From Perlucidibaca wandonensis (GTDB lineage: Bacteria > Pseudomonadota > Gammaproteobacteria > Pseudomonadales > Moraxellaceae): 64,000 bases of DNA. Made by a program: the position numbers and the translations under genes. Of this stretch, positions 8,355 to 17,040 are shown in pieces (within the stretch, counting starts at the first letter, position 1; every line of letters begins with the position of its first letter). A model generated the notes under the pieces. The model did no database searches. It was not told the DNA's origin and worked only from the letters and a program-made list of their open reading frames with translations. Location: NCBI RefSeq assembly GCF_042677145.1, contig NZ_JBHTIT010000001.1, positions 868,001 to 932,000 on the forward strand. The letters run 5' to 3'.

Positions 8355-10046
8355 TTACTCCCAAATCACCTGCTCACGGCGCGCAACCCAACCATCGGCT
8401 TGCGGCAAGTAGCTATCTTCAATGATATTGCGTTTGATTTTCATCGTAGGCGTTAAGTAACCATTCTCGATGGTCCACTGATCCTTCACTACCACGACAT
8501 AATCTAGTCGCTCATGATCTTCTAACGTCGCATTAACAGACTTCAATAAATCCTTGAAATCATTCGTTAATGTGTCACGTGAAAGTTCGCCGTTCTCGAT
8601 TTCTTTCAAGGCGTCTAAGGACAGCATAAATAGTGCGAATGGCTGTGGCTGTGTTGGACCAGTAACGCAAATTACCTCAACCTTCTGATGCACATTAAGC
8701 TTTTGCTCAATTGGCACTGGCGCAACGTATTTGCCTTTAGATGTTTTAAACAGCTCTTTGACACGGCCAGTAATTTTCAAGCGGCCTTCTTTATCTAACT
8801 CACCACGGTCACCTGTTTTAAGGAAGCCGTCATCAGTCATGTCTTCAGCGGTTTTATCCGGCGCTTTGTAATAGCCCATCATCTGGCCAGGGCTTTTTAC
8901 AAGCACTTCGCCATTGTCGCCAATGCGCTGTTCAACACCAGGGTTGGCGTGACCAACATAGCCAATACGGACTTCGCCAGGACGTGAGCCATGCGAGTAA
9001 CCGAAGTTTTCCGACATACCATAAACGTCAAGTAGTTCGAGGCCAAGGTTGTGATACCAGTTCATGATATTTGGTGGCAGAGGCGCTGAAGCAGTGATAG
9101 CAATACGCACTTTGTCGAGGCCTAGCTGCTTAAGAATCTTGCCTTTCACCAAGCGATTAAGGAATGGGATATTGAACAAAATTCGTTGCTTGGATGGTGG
9201 CAACTTCTCATTGATAGCGAGATAGAACTTGGTCCAGAGGCGCGGCACTGAGAAGAAAATTGTTGGTTGCGCACGCTGTAAGTCGCGTTGGAAGGTTTCT
9301 AGGCCGTCGGCGAAGAAAACACGATAGCCAAAATATAGCGAGGCGGTTTCAACTACGGCGCGCTCAGCCACGTGAGCCAATGGTAAGTACGACAACATGC
9401 GCTCATCACGCGTGACTTTATAAGTATCACGCAGGGCATTAGCCACCGAGCACATGGTGCCAAAGCTATGCATGACACCTTTAGGACGGCCAGTAGAGCC
9501 TGATGTGTAGACAATCGTCGCCATGGCATCAACATGCGGTAGCGTGATGTCTTCATCGCTGATCGGCGCTGTATTGGCGATAATGTCGTTATATTGCGGC
9601 ACATCCATGCGTGGCGATAGCGGCAAGCTCAGCATAGGCAAGCTGGGCAGGTGCGGCTCGATGTCTTTCCAACCATCGGCAATGCCATCCATTTTGCCTA
9701 AAATAATGGCCTTACAATCAGAATGATCGAGGATATAAGCGGCAGATTCGCCATTTAATGTCGGATATAAAGGCACGGTGACATGGCCGGCCATCCAAAT
9801 GGCAACGTCGGCAACAATCCAGTGAGCGCTGTTACGACCGAGCAGGCCAACAGAGGCGCCCTCACCCAAATTCAATGATTTTATATGTGATGCTAAGCGG
9901 CGAGCTTGATCGGCAGCTTGACCCCAAGTGATGTCATATGACGAGCCATCGGCATTAGGCTGAGTCAGATAAGGGGCATTGGGAGTAGTCTCAGCCCAAT
10001 GCAGTAAGCAATGCACTAGTGTTGAGCGAGAAGCGTAGCGGCTCAT
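8355..10046 (-). CDS. AMP-dependent long-chain acyl-CoA synthetase family protein
   Basis: Adenylate-forming enzyme of the ANL superfamily that probably activates fatty acids with ATP and CoA. The 563-residue protein has the P-loop-like motif YTSGSTGRPKG at 180-190, YLPLAHVAER, the A5-type motif DVYGMSENFGYS, the KTGDRGELDKEGRLKITGR segment and a catalytic-Lys region KTSKGKYVAP. The C-terminal arrangement resembles long-chain (FadD15/FACS-like) synthetases and AMP-forming enzymes of oil-degrading marine bacteria rather than E. coli FadD. It is next to the alkane hydroxylase block, which fits activation of fatty acids made from alkanes, but chain length is not readable from sequence. An aryl- or other acyl-CoA ligase remains possible. 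Confidence 0.85.
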   Translation of the reverse strand: MSRYASRSTLVHCLLHWAETTPNAPYLTQPNADGSSYDITWGQAADQARRLASHIKSLNLGEGASVGLLGRNSAHWIVADVAIWMAGHVTVPLYPTLNGESAAYILDHSDCKAIILGKMDGIADGWKDIEPHLPSLPMLSLPLSPRMDVPQYNDIIANTAPISDEDITLPHVDAMATIVYTSGSTGRPKGVMHSFGTMCSVANALRDTYKVTRDERMLSYLPLAHVAERAVVETASLYFGYRVFFADGLETFQRDLQRAQPTIFFSVPRLWTKFYLAINEKLPPSKQRILFNIPFLNRLVKGKILKQLGLDKVRIAITASAPLPPNIMNWYHNLGLELLDVYGMSENFGYSHGSRPGEVRIGYVGHANPGVEQRIGDNGEVLVKSPGQMMGYYKAPDKTAEDMTDDGFLKTGDRGELDKEGRLKITGRVKELFKTSKGKYVAPVPIEQKLNVHQKVEVICVTGPTQPQPFALFMLSLDALKEIENGELSRDTLTNDFKDLLKSVNATLEDHERLDYVVVVKDQWTIENGYLTPTMKIKRNIIEDSYLPQADGWVARREQVIWE

Positions 10047-10147
10047 AAATTATCCTTCTTACGATTTCTATTGTTATGTGGGCTGCATCAGTGGTCTTTT
10101 ATACCAGATTTACAGCTTAAGGCGAGGCCGATGGGCTATTTCCCTAC

Positions 10148-11071
10148 TCATTGCTCGCGAATATGCTGACGATAGCGGCCAGGCGCCATGCCATGTGCGC
10201 GTTTAAAGGCTTGGCCAAACGCAGTCTCTGATGCGTAGCCAATCATGTCGGCTATCCGGCAAACAGGCTGATCGCTATGGCGAAGCTGCCAAGCCGCCAA
10301 ACGCATGCGGTGTTCATTGAGATAGCGTTGTGGCGGCTTGCCCATGGTGCGCTGAAAACGATCGGCAAAAGCTGAGCGCGATAAATGTGCTAACTCGGCC
10401 ATTTTCGGCACGGTCCATTCTTGCTCAGGCTTGCGATGCACGGCGCTCAACACGGTAGCCAAGGCAGGATCTTTCAACGCGCGCAACCAGCTACTGTCAT
10501 CTGTCGAAATTTTGTCGATATACACTCGCAAGCACTGCATAAACCAAATATCGCCTAGACGATTCAAGATGCTTTGCTGGCCTGGGCGCGACTCGCTAAT
10601 TTCTTGCTGAAGAAACAAGATGCCGATGCGCAGCCATTCCGGCGGCTCCTGGCCTTGGCCGGCCACTAGAAATGCTGAAGGCAGCGCCGACATTAGCGGC
10701 TGACCAAGATCAGTGTCGTAATGACTGCCGGCAATAAGCACAATCGCCGAAATATTGCCCTCACCCAAAGCATAAGGTTGATGGCGACGTTCACTGAGGG
10801 CATAGCTAATGTTTTCAGGCGCTTGAGGCGACAGTGAGGCATCTGACAAGGTATGAGCTAAACCACTTGGCAAAACGAATAGGTCTCCGGCGCGCAGCTG
10901 ATAGGTTTGCTGGTGAGTATGTAAATGCACTTCACCAAATAGCACCGCATGAAAGACAGCTCGCCCTGGCAATGCAACCTGAGCCGACCAATTAGCGTGG
11001 CCATGAACGAAGACATACCCAGCGCCCTTAAGGTGCAAATCATCGAAAACCACACTTAAAAAGTCTTCCAT
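10148..11071 (-). CDS. AraC-family regulator with cupin sensor domain
   Basis: Probable effector-responsive transcription factor. The 307-residue protein has an N-terminal cupin-type AraC_binding domain (residues about 10-180, including a His-rich segment and RAGDLFVLPSGLAHTL) and a C-terminal pair of helix-turn-helix motifs (about 210-305) ending with the typical IADMIGYASETAFGQAFKRA and PGRYR. It is divergent from the alkB-rubredoxin gene with 130 bases between starts, so the obvious target is that gene, as AraC/XylS regulators control alkM in Acinetobacter. The effector is unknown; an n-alkane or a derived alcohol or acid is only inference from position. Confidence 0.88.
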   Translation of the reverse strand: MEDFLSVVFDDLHLKGAGYVFVHGHANWSAQVALPGRAVFHAVLFGEVHLHTHQQTYQLRAGDLFVLPSGLAHTLSDASLSPQAPENISYALSERRHQPYALGEGNISAIVLIAGSHYDTDLGQPLMSALPSAFLVAGQGQEPPEWLRIGILFLQQEISESRPGQQSILNRLGDIWFMQCLRVYIDKISTDDSSWLRALKDPALATVLSAVHRKPEQEWTVPKMAELAHLSRSAFADRFQRTMGKPPQRYLNEHRMRLAAWQLRHSDQPVCRIADMIGYASETAFGQAFKRAHGMAPGRYRQHIREQ

Positions 11072-11180
11072 AGCGTCTTAGTCGGCGTTTTGAGATAGAT
11101 ATCCGGTGAATTAAGCCTGCCATAAACCGTTACATTGCACAATGATATGTTCACAAGGCCGGCAGAGCCTGATAGCAGCG

Positions 11181-11192
11181 CCTAGCGCTAGG
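11181..11192. promoter_or_regulatory. 12-base perfect palindrome at the alkB ribosome-binding site
   Basis: CCTAGCGCTAGG is a perfect palindrome whose right end merges with the AGGAGA Shine-Dalgarno (11190-11195) of alkB. It could be an operator half, an RNA hairpin masking the ribosome-binding site, or chance. Confidence 0.3.
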
Positions 11193-11201
11193 AGAACACT
11201 C

Positions 11202-12590
11202 ATGACCACGACTACTGCTGATACCGCATGGACTGATGGCAAACGCTATCTTTGGCTACTCAGCCCTATGCTGCCCGTATTGGGCTTATTGATTTTACTG
11301 GCCTATGAGCTCACTGGCATCCAAGCCTTTTTATGGGGCGGCCCTTTGCTGGTTTACGGCGTCATTCCTGCGCTAGATCGTTTAATTGGTACTGATACGA
11401 ATAATCCACCAGAGTCCATGGTGAACCAGCTAGAGTCCGACAGCTATTATCGTTTCATTGTGTATGCCTATATTCCATCGCAATTTATTGTCACGGTTTG
11501 GGGCGCAGTCATTGCTGTCACTGGCGATCTGTCGGTGTTTGGTTATATTGGTGTTGTGCTATCCGTTGGTGCGATTAATGGTATCGCCATTAATACTGCT
11601 CATGAGCTTTCACACAAACGCGATGAGTTTGGCCGCTGGATGGCTAAATTGACGTTAGCGCCTGTTGCCTATGGCCATTTTTACGCTGAGCACGTGCGTG
11701 GTCATCACAAAAATGTTGCGACTCCAGATGATCCTGCCAGCTCACGCATGGGCGAGACATTTTGGGCATTTTTACCACGCACAATGATTGGTAGCGTGCG
11801 CTCAGCATGGAAAATTGAAGGCGAACGCCTGAATCGCCAGGATAAATCGGTGTGGAGTTTGAGCAACGATAACCTGCAGGCCTGGGCCTTAACCGTTGTC
11901 TTCTTTGCTGCCGTTACCGCTGTTTTAGGCTGGTATGCACTGCCCTTCTTGCTGCTGCAAGCCTTCTACGGTGCCGCATTGTTGGAAGTGATTAACTACA
12001 TCGAGCATTACGGCCTACTGCGTCAAAAAGGAGCTGATGGTCGCTTTGAGCGTTGCAAGCCCGAGCACTCATGGAATAGCAACCACATTGTCACCAACTT
12101 GTTTTTGTACCAGCTGCAGCGCCACAGCGATCATCATGCGCACCCAACGCGCAGCTTTCAGGCCTTACGTCACTTTGAGGAAAGCCCACAGCTTCCTTCG
12201 GGCTATGCCTCAATGCTGATCCCTGCTTACATTCCTTTCCTCTGGTTCCGCCAAATGGACCCATTGGTGGCCAAGCATTACAAAGGTGATTTGACCCGCG
12301 CCAATATTCAGCCGGGCAAGCGTGAGCAGATTTTACGCTCGGAGCTTAATCGCGTTCAGGAGCAACACATTGCCGATGGCGCAGCAGAGAGCGCAACCTT
12401 AGCGCCGGTAACGCCTGTTGCGAATGCGATGTGCTACCGCTGTAGCGATTGTGGCTACACCTATGATGAGCACGAAGGCTGTCCGAAAGAAGGCTTTCCA
12501 GCTGGCACAGCATGGGCGAGCATTCCAGATAATTGGGCTTGCCCAGATTGTGCGGTACGTGAAAAGGCAGACTTTGTGCCGGTGGCATAA
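11202..12590 (+). CDS. alkB: Alkane 1-monooxygenase fused to rubredoxin
   Basis: Membrane di-iron enzyme that hydroxylates the terminal carbon of n-alkanes, here with its electron donor attached. The ATG at 11202 has AGGAGA seven bases upstream; a more distant in-frame ATG at 11142 lacks this and would add an unlikely N-terminus. The 462-residue product has several membrane helices and the four AlkB signatures: HELSHK (134-139), EHVRGHHK (163-170), NYIEHYG (265-271) and LQRHSDHHA (305-313). After a linker (about 371-410) comes a rubredoxin domain with CSDCG (C414, C417) and CPDC (C447, C450) as iron ligands. The second ligand pair lacks the usual following Gly. Rubredoxin reductase is not in the window. 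Divergent AraC gene upstream, terminator downstream. Confidence 0.95.
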   Translation: MTTTTADTAWTDGKRYLWLLSPMLPVLGLLILLAYELTGIQAFLWGGPLLVYGVIPALDRLIGTDTNNPPESMVNQLESDSYYRFIVYAYIPSQFIVTVWGAVIAVTGDLSVFGYIGVVLSVGAINGIAINTAHELSHKRDEFGRWMAKLTLAPVAYGHFYAEHVRGHHKNVATPDDPASSRMGETFWAFLPRTMIGSVRSAWKIEGERLNRQDKSVWSLSNDNLQAWALTVVFFAAVTAVLGWYALPFLLLQAFYGAALLEVINYIEHYGLLRQKGADGRFERCKPEHSWNSNHIVTNLFLYQLQRHSDHHAHPTRSFQALRHFEESPQLPSGYASMLIPAYIPFLWFRQMDPLVAKHYKGDLTRANIQPGKREQILRSELNRVQEQHIADGAAESATLAPVTPVANAMCYRCSDCGYTYDEHEGCPKEGFPAGTAWASIPDNWACPDCAVREKADFVPVA

Positions 12591-12602
12591 ACTGGTGCTA
12601 AT

Positions 12603-12631
12603 AAAAAAGCCGCTGTCATAGCGGCTTTTTT
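12603..12631. terminator. Rho-independent terminator between alkB and the DyP gene
   Basis: GCCGCT (12609-12614) and AGCGGC (12620-12625) pair around a five-base loop, with six A before and six T after. It lies between converging alkB and the DyP peroxidase gene and can end both. Confidence 0.9.
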
Positions 12632-12658
12632 ATGGATGAAATATTCGTTAAGTCAGTC

Positions 12659-13543
12659 TCAGAGCCCTAAAGCTCGCAGGTCCAACTGGCCATTGCGCAT
12701 CCCAGGGCACCAAACATAGGCCCCATTAACTGGTTTAGTGAAAGCAAATAAGCCATCAATAATGCCGTCATGAGCACCGCTCATTCGTGTAAGTAAAACT
12801 TCAAACGCCTCTAACGAATGGCCAAAAGCCGTGAACACCAATCCTGCGCGGTTACCAGCAGACCAGGGCATAGAGCGGCGCAAAACGTGTGCCTCGGGCG
12901 TGGGAGCTTCTTGTTCCGTGCGCTTTACATGCGCGCTTTCTGGCGCCTCATCAAACTCTTCATTACTAATGCGGTGGCGGCCAAACGTATTGTCCTGCTC
13001 GGCATCTGTCATGGCATCGAAGGTTTTAAAGTCGTGTAGCCATTGCTGCACGGCTAAATAGCTACTGCCAACTAATGCATCTGCAGCAGGTGCAGTAACG
13101 CTAGCAACAGCAATCGCCTCCTCGCCCTCTGGATTTTCAGTGCCATCTTCATAGCCGGTTAAGTCGCGACCATTGTCGTAGCAGAATGACTCTATGCTTT
13201 GCATGCGCGTAAAGCATGGCGTGAGCATATCGACCCAATGCCGTTCTTGATGCAAGAGCTCACCACGCGATGGCCCGCGCAGCCACAGCCAGAGCGCGAT
13301 GGGCTGGCAAGGAATATCGACCAAACTGCCATCTATACGAGGGCCTGCCGTTAAGCCTGGTATGTGCTGGCCTAAGGCCTCAACTACCGTCAAGCCAATA
13401 CCGACAACTGCGCGCTCGCCATCAGCATGCGCCTGTACTGCTCTTAGTGTGGTTTCCAGCGAGATGCTATCGGCTAATTGAAAACTAATGAATCGCGCGT
13501 TTTCAGGGACTGGCGCTAAAATGCCTGCTTGCATCTGGTTCAT
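12659..13543 (-). CDS. DyP-type haem peroxidase (YfeX-like)
   Basis: Dye-decolourising peroxidase family: haem enzyme using hydrogen peroxide on dyes, phenolics, Mn(II) or porphyrins; the natural substrate is uncertain. The 294-residue protein has the GYEDG form of the GxxDG distal motif (130-134) followed by TENP, a likely proximal haem His in SAHVKRT (H205) and the distal Arg region SAGNRAG near 232. No signal peptide, so it is probably cytoplasmic and of the short P/B class. The C-terminus does not resemble an encapsulin cargo tail. It sits between alkB (converging) and glcB (upstream, separated by a terminator), so it is likely its own unit; the ATG has AAGGA seven bases upstream. Confidence 0.92.
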   Translation of the reverse strand: MNQMQAGILAPVPENARFISFQLADSISLETTLRAVQAHADGERAVVGIGLTVVEALGQHIPGLTAGPRIDGSLVDIPCQPIALWLWLRGPSRGELLHQERHWVDMLTPCFTRMQSIESFCYDNGRDLTGYEDGTENPEGEEAIAVASVTAPAADALVGSSYLAVQQWLHDFKTFDAMTDAEQDNTFGRHRISNEEFDEAPESAHVKRTEQEAPTPEAHVLRRSMPWSAGNRAGLVFTAFGHSLEAFEVLLTRMSGAHDGIIDGLFAFTKPVNGAYVWCPGMRNGQLDLRALGL

Positions 13544-13568
13544 AACACATCCTTAAATAAGCTCCGCT

Positions 13569-13589
13569 CTACCATAAATCATACGGTAG
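13569..13589. promoter_or_regulatory. Inverted repeat upstream of the DyP gene
   Basis: CTACCATA (13569-13576) and TACGGTAG (13582-13589) form a near-perfect (7 of 8) inverted repeat with a five-base spacer, 26-46 bases upstream of the DyP start. It may be an operator; no regulator family could be matched by eye. Confidence 0.25.
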
Positions 13590-13600
13590 AAATGGCCATA

Positions 13601-13637
13601 AAAAAGCCGCCATCTGCAGAACAAATGGCGGCTTTTT
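13601..13637 (-). terminator. Rho-independent terminator of glcB
   Basis: GCCGCCAT (13606-13613) pairs with ATGGCGGC (13625-13632) around an 11-base loop, with five-base A and T runs outside. It lies 14 bases beyond the glcB stop on the minus strand. Confidence 0.9.
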
Positions 13638-13651
13638 GAGCAACTTAAAAC

Positions 13652-15820
13652 TTAAGCATTGGCAGCTTTTAACTCTAAGCGGCGACGATGTAGCACTGGC
13701 TCAGTGTAGCCATTGGGCTGCGCACAACCCTCAAACACCAGCTCAGCAGCAGCTTGGAAAGCGACGCTGTTGGCGAAGTCTGGTGCCATTGCTGTGTACA
13801 GTGGATCACCAGCATTTTGCTGGTCGACCACGGCGGCCATGCGCTCCATTGCTTCAGTTACCTGAGCTTTAGTGCAAACGCCGTGACGAAGCCAGTTAGC
13901 CACGTGCTGACTGGAGATGCGCAGCGTGGCGCGATCTTCCATCAATCCCACGTTGTTGATATCTGGCACTTTCGAGCAACCCACACCAAGGTCAATCCAA
14001 CGCACCACATAACCCAAGATGCCTTGGCAGTTGTTATCCAGTTCGTTTTTGATTTCTTCAACCGACCAGTTCGGTGTGTGAGTCACTGGATAGGTCAAAA
14101 TGTCATCAAGCTTGGCGTGTGCGCGTGACTTCAGCTGCTCTTGCACGTCTTGCACTAATACCTGGTGGTAATGCGTGGCGTGCAGCGTAGCGCCTGTTGG
14201 CGATGGCACCCAAGCAGTGTTAGCGCCAGCTTTTGGGTGCGCAATTTTTTGCTCCAGCATGTCTTTCATCAAGTCTGGCATTGCCCACATGCCCTTACCG
14301 ATTTGCGCTTTGCCTTGCAGACCGCATTTCAGGCCAACATCAACGTTCCAGTTTTCGTAAGCGCTGATCCATGGCAGTTTTTTCATGTCAGCTTTACGCA
14401 CCATGGCGCCAGCTTCCATAGAAGTGTGCATTTCATCGCCGGTACGGTCTAAGAAGCCGGTGTTGATGAAGATCACACGCTCTTTAGCGGCACGGATGCA
14501 CTCTTTCAAGTTCACTGTAGTGCGGCGCTCCTCATCCATGATGCCCATTTTCATGGTGTTGCGTGCCAAGCCCAAAGCATCTTCTACGCGAGCAAAGATT
14601 TCGCTGGCGAAAGCCACTTCTTCAGGGCCGTGCATTTTTGGTTTCACGATATACATCGAGCCAGTACGCGAGTTGCTAACGCGATTTTTCTTTTGCAGAT
14701 CGTGCATGGCGGCCAAGGTAGTCACCATGGCATCCATGATGCCTTCTGGCACTTCTTCGCCTTTGTAGCGAACGGCTGGGTTGGTCATCAGATGGCCAAC
14801 GTTACGCACTAGCAGCAGAGCGCGGCCGTGCAGCGTGAGTTCGCCACCAGATGGTGTGGTGAAGCTGCGGTCGCTATTGAGCGTACGCGTTAGAGTTTTG
14901 CCACCCTTTTGGAATGACTCAGCCAAGTCACCTTTCATCAGGCCTAACCAGTTGCTGTAAACCTCAACTTTGTCTTCGGCATCAACGGCTGCAACTGAAT
15001 CTTCGCAGTCTTGAATAGCGGTGATGGCCGACTCTAAGTTCACATCTTTAACGCCAGCAGCATCGGTTTTGCCAATGGCACTGTTGCGATCGAATTGAAT
15101 TTCCGCATGCAGGTTATTGTTTTTCAACAAGACACTTGTAGGGTCAGCAGCATCACCAGTATAACCAACGAATTTTTCTGGCTGAGCTAGCGCTACTGTT
15201 TGGCCAGTGGCCAGAGTGATTTGCAACTGGCCATTAACGATGGCATAGGCAGTGCTATCTGCGTGCGAGCCCGATGCTAAAGGTGCTGCCTGATCTAAGA
15301 ACTTACGGGCAAATGCGATGACTTTATTACCGCGTACGGGATTGTAGCCACCTGCGCGCACTGCACCATCTTCTTCTGAAATAGCGTCAGTACCATACAG
15401 CGCGTCATATAAAGAGCCCCAACGCGCATTGGCAGCATTCAAGGCATAACGGGCATTTTTCACCGGCACAACTAGTTGCGGGCCGGCAATATGGGCGATT
15501 TCATCGTCTACATTTGTTGGCGACACTTCGAAATCTGCACCTTCAGCAATCAAGTAGCCGATTTCAACGAGGAATGCCTTATACGCAGCAAACTCAGCTT
15601 TTGGGTTGGCTTGGTGCCATGCATCGATTTTCGCCTGGATATCATCGCGCTTTGCCAGCAAGGCCTTATTTTTAGGTATCAAATCGGCCATAACTTGCTC
15701 GAATTGCTGCCAAAAATGCTCAGGGCTTATGCCTGTGCCGGGAGCTACCTCGTTATTCACCAAGTCAAAAAGCGATTTGGCGATATCAAGTTCGCCGTGC
15801 TGGACGCGTTGTTCAGTCAT
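13652..15820 (-). CDS. glcB: Malate synthase G
   Basis: Condenses glyoxylate with acetyl-CoA to malate, the second glyoxylate-shunt step. The ATG at 15820 gives 722 residues starting MTEQRVQHGELDIAKSLFD, matching the usual 720-725 residue length; the upstream extension to 15883 looks spurious. Recognisable core segments include GYNPVRGNKVIAFARKFLD, SRTGSMYIVKPKMHGPEEV, NTMKMGIMDEERRTTVNL and FINTGFLDRTGDEMHTSMEAG. Monomeric isoform G. It lies near the isocitrate lyase gene, with a LysR regulator between, so both shunt genes are within 5 kb. Confidence 0.97.
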   Translation of the reverse strand: MTEQRVQHGELDIAKSLFDLVNNEVAPGTGISPEHFWQQFEQVMADLIPKNKALLAKRDDIQAKIDAWHQANPKAEFAAYKAFLVEIGYLIAEGADFEVSPTNVDDEIAHIAGPQLVVPVKNARYALNAANARWGSLYDALYGTDAISEEDGAVRAGGYNPVRGNKVIAFARKFLDQAAPLASGSHADSTAYAIVNGQLQITLATGQTVALAQPEKFVGYTGDAADPTSVLLKNNNLHAEIQFDRNSAIGKTDAAGVKDVNLESAITAIQDCEDSVAAVDAEDKVEVYSNWLGLMKGDLAESFQKGGKTLTRTLNSDRSFTTPSGGELTLHGRALLLVRNVGHLMTNPAVRYKGEEVPEGIMDAMVTTLAAMHDLQKKNRVSNSRTGSMYIVKPKMHGPEEVAFASEIFARVEDALGLARNTMKMGIMDEERRTTVNLKECIRAAKERVIFINTGFLDRTGDEMHTSMEAGAMVRKADMKKLPWISAYENWNVDVGLKCGLQGKAQIGKGMWAMPDLMKDMLEQKIAHPKAGANTAWVPSPTGATLHATHYHQVLVQDVQEQLKSRAHAKLDDILTYPVTHTPNWSVEEIKNELDNNCQGILGYVVRWIDLGVGCSKVPDINNVGLMEDRATLRISSQHVANWLRHGVCTKAQVTEAMERMAAVVDQQNAGDPLYTAMAPDFANSVAFQAAAELVFEGCAQPNGYTEPVLHRRRLELKAANA

Positions 15821-15897
15821 ATCCGTTTGCCTCAAAGTGCTGTGATCAAGGGGATGTTCGTGCGGGGCGCATAGTTTAACCAAAACTTAAGCTTTGG

Positions 15898-16905
15898 TCA
15901 TTCCCGAATACGCCGAATCCGCGCATTGCGCCGCGCTAGGCCGCTCTCTTCCTCTGCGCTTTTTTCTTGTTCGGCGATTTGTCTGGCGACAAAAGTGATG
16001 AGCTGACGCAGCCAGCGGTGCGCAGGGCTATGGTGCAGCAAAGGCCCCCAAGCCATCTTTAGCTCAAAGGCTGGAATGTGGAATGGCGGCTCTTTAATCA
16101 CTAATTGCGGATGGTCTTGCTGCAATTTAGCGATTCGTGTTGGCAGCGTCGCCACTAAGTCGGCCTTGTGCGCAACCAAGGCTGGCATTTGGTAATGGCG
16201 CGTAAAAATCGTGATGCGACGACGCTGACCTAGGCGCTCCAAAGCGGCATCAATCTGCCCCAAGTGACCACGATCGGGGTTTACGCCAAAGCCAATGCCC
16301 ATGCCCGTTTTCGACACCCAAATATGCTGAGAGTCGAGATAGTTCTTCAAATTAAAGCGCAAAGCCGCTGGGTTATTACGGTTGAGCAAGCAGGAAAAGC
16401 TATCTGTCCATAAGGTGATTTGATGGAACGATTGTGGCATTTCATTGAAGCGGTTAATCGCTAAGTCGACCTTGCCCTGCTCAATATCCTGCACGCTAAC
16501 ATCAGATGGTGTGAGAAAATCCAACACCACATCGGGCGCCTCAGAGCGCAGCGCCTTAACTAAAGCAGGGACAAGCGTTGCTTCAGCATAATCGCTAGAC
16601 ATGATGCGAAACACACGGCGCGATGTCAGCGGCTTAAACTCTTGCCGAGGTTCTAAGATGTCGGTGATTTGCGACAAGGCTTGGCGAATCAACGGAGCCA
16701 GCTCAAGCGCTCGCTCTGTCGGCGTCATGCCTTGGCTACTGCGAATGAGCAAAGGATCATTGAAAAGGTCGCGTAAGCGCTTAAGGCCATTCGACAATGC
16801 TGGCTGCGTAATGCCTAACTGGCCTGCTGCGCGCGTGACACTTTGCTCGCGAAGCAAGACATCTAGATAGACTAATAAGTTGAGATCAATGCGCTCAAGA
16901 TTCAT
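15898..16905 (-). CDS. LysR-family transcriptional regulator
   Basis: The 335-residue protein has the N-terminal winged helix-turn-helix of LysR regulators (residues about 5-65, with QSVTRAAGQLGITQPALSNGLKRLR after MNLERIDLNLL in shorter runs) and a periplasmic-binding-like effector domain (about 90-300). The C-terminal tail is basic. It lies between glcB (same strand, 77 bases downstream) and aceA (divergent, 135 bases), so control of the glyoxylate shunt is the natural hypothesis. The effector cannot be read. A possible site, ATAA-N10-TTAT, lies at 16931-16948. Confidence 0.9.
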   Translation of the reverse strand: MNLERIDLNLLVYLDVLLREQSVTRAAGQLGITQPALSNGLKRLRDLFNDPLLIRSSQGMTPTERALELAPLIRQALSQITDILEPRQEFKPLTSRRVFRIMSSDYAEATLVPALVKALRSEAPDVVLDFLTPSDVSVQDIEQGKVDLAINRFNEMPQSFHQITLWTDSFSCLLNRNNPAALRFNLKNYLDSQHIWVSKTGMGIGFGVNPDRGHLGQIDAALERLGQRRRITIFTRHYQMPALVAHKADLVATLPTRIAKLQQDHPQLVIKEPPFHIPAFELKMAWGPLLHHSPAHRWLRQLITFVARQIAEQEKSAEEESGLARRNARIRRIRE

Positions 16906-16930
16906 GGCGTGAATACCGACTATAAAAACT

Positions 16931-16948
16931 ATAAACTTTGAAAATTAT
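16931..16948. promoter_or_regulatory. Possible LysR-type binding site between LysR gene and aceA
   Basis: ATAA-N10-TTAT, a short dyad close to the T-N11-A form of LysR boxes, lies 26 bases upstream of the LysR start and 92 bases upstream of aceA. The region is AT-rich, so chance occurrence is likely enough to keep confidence low. Confidence 0.25.
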
Positions 16949-17040
16949 GCCATGAACCCCTACACTGCGCCCACTGTTAATAGCACCTTTAAACATTATA
17001 TGGGCGCATTGACATCCACCCCTCGTGACAGGAAAACGCC

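Noticed and set aside
12659..13543. DyP peroxidase as encapsulin cargo
   Set aside because: No encapsulin shell gene is adjacent and the C-terminus (LDLRALGL) does not match the usual cargo peptide well.
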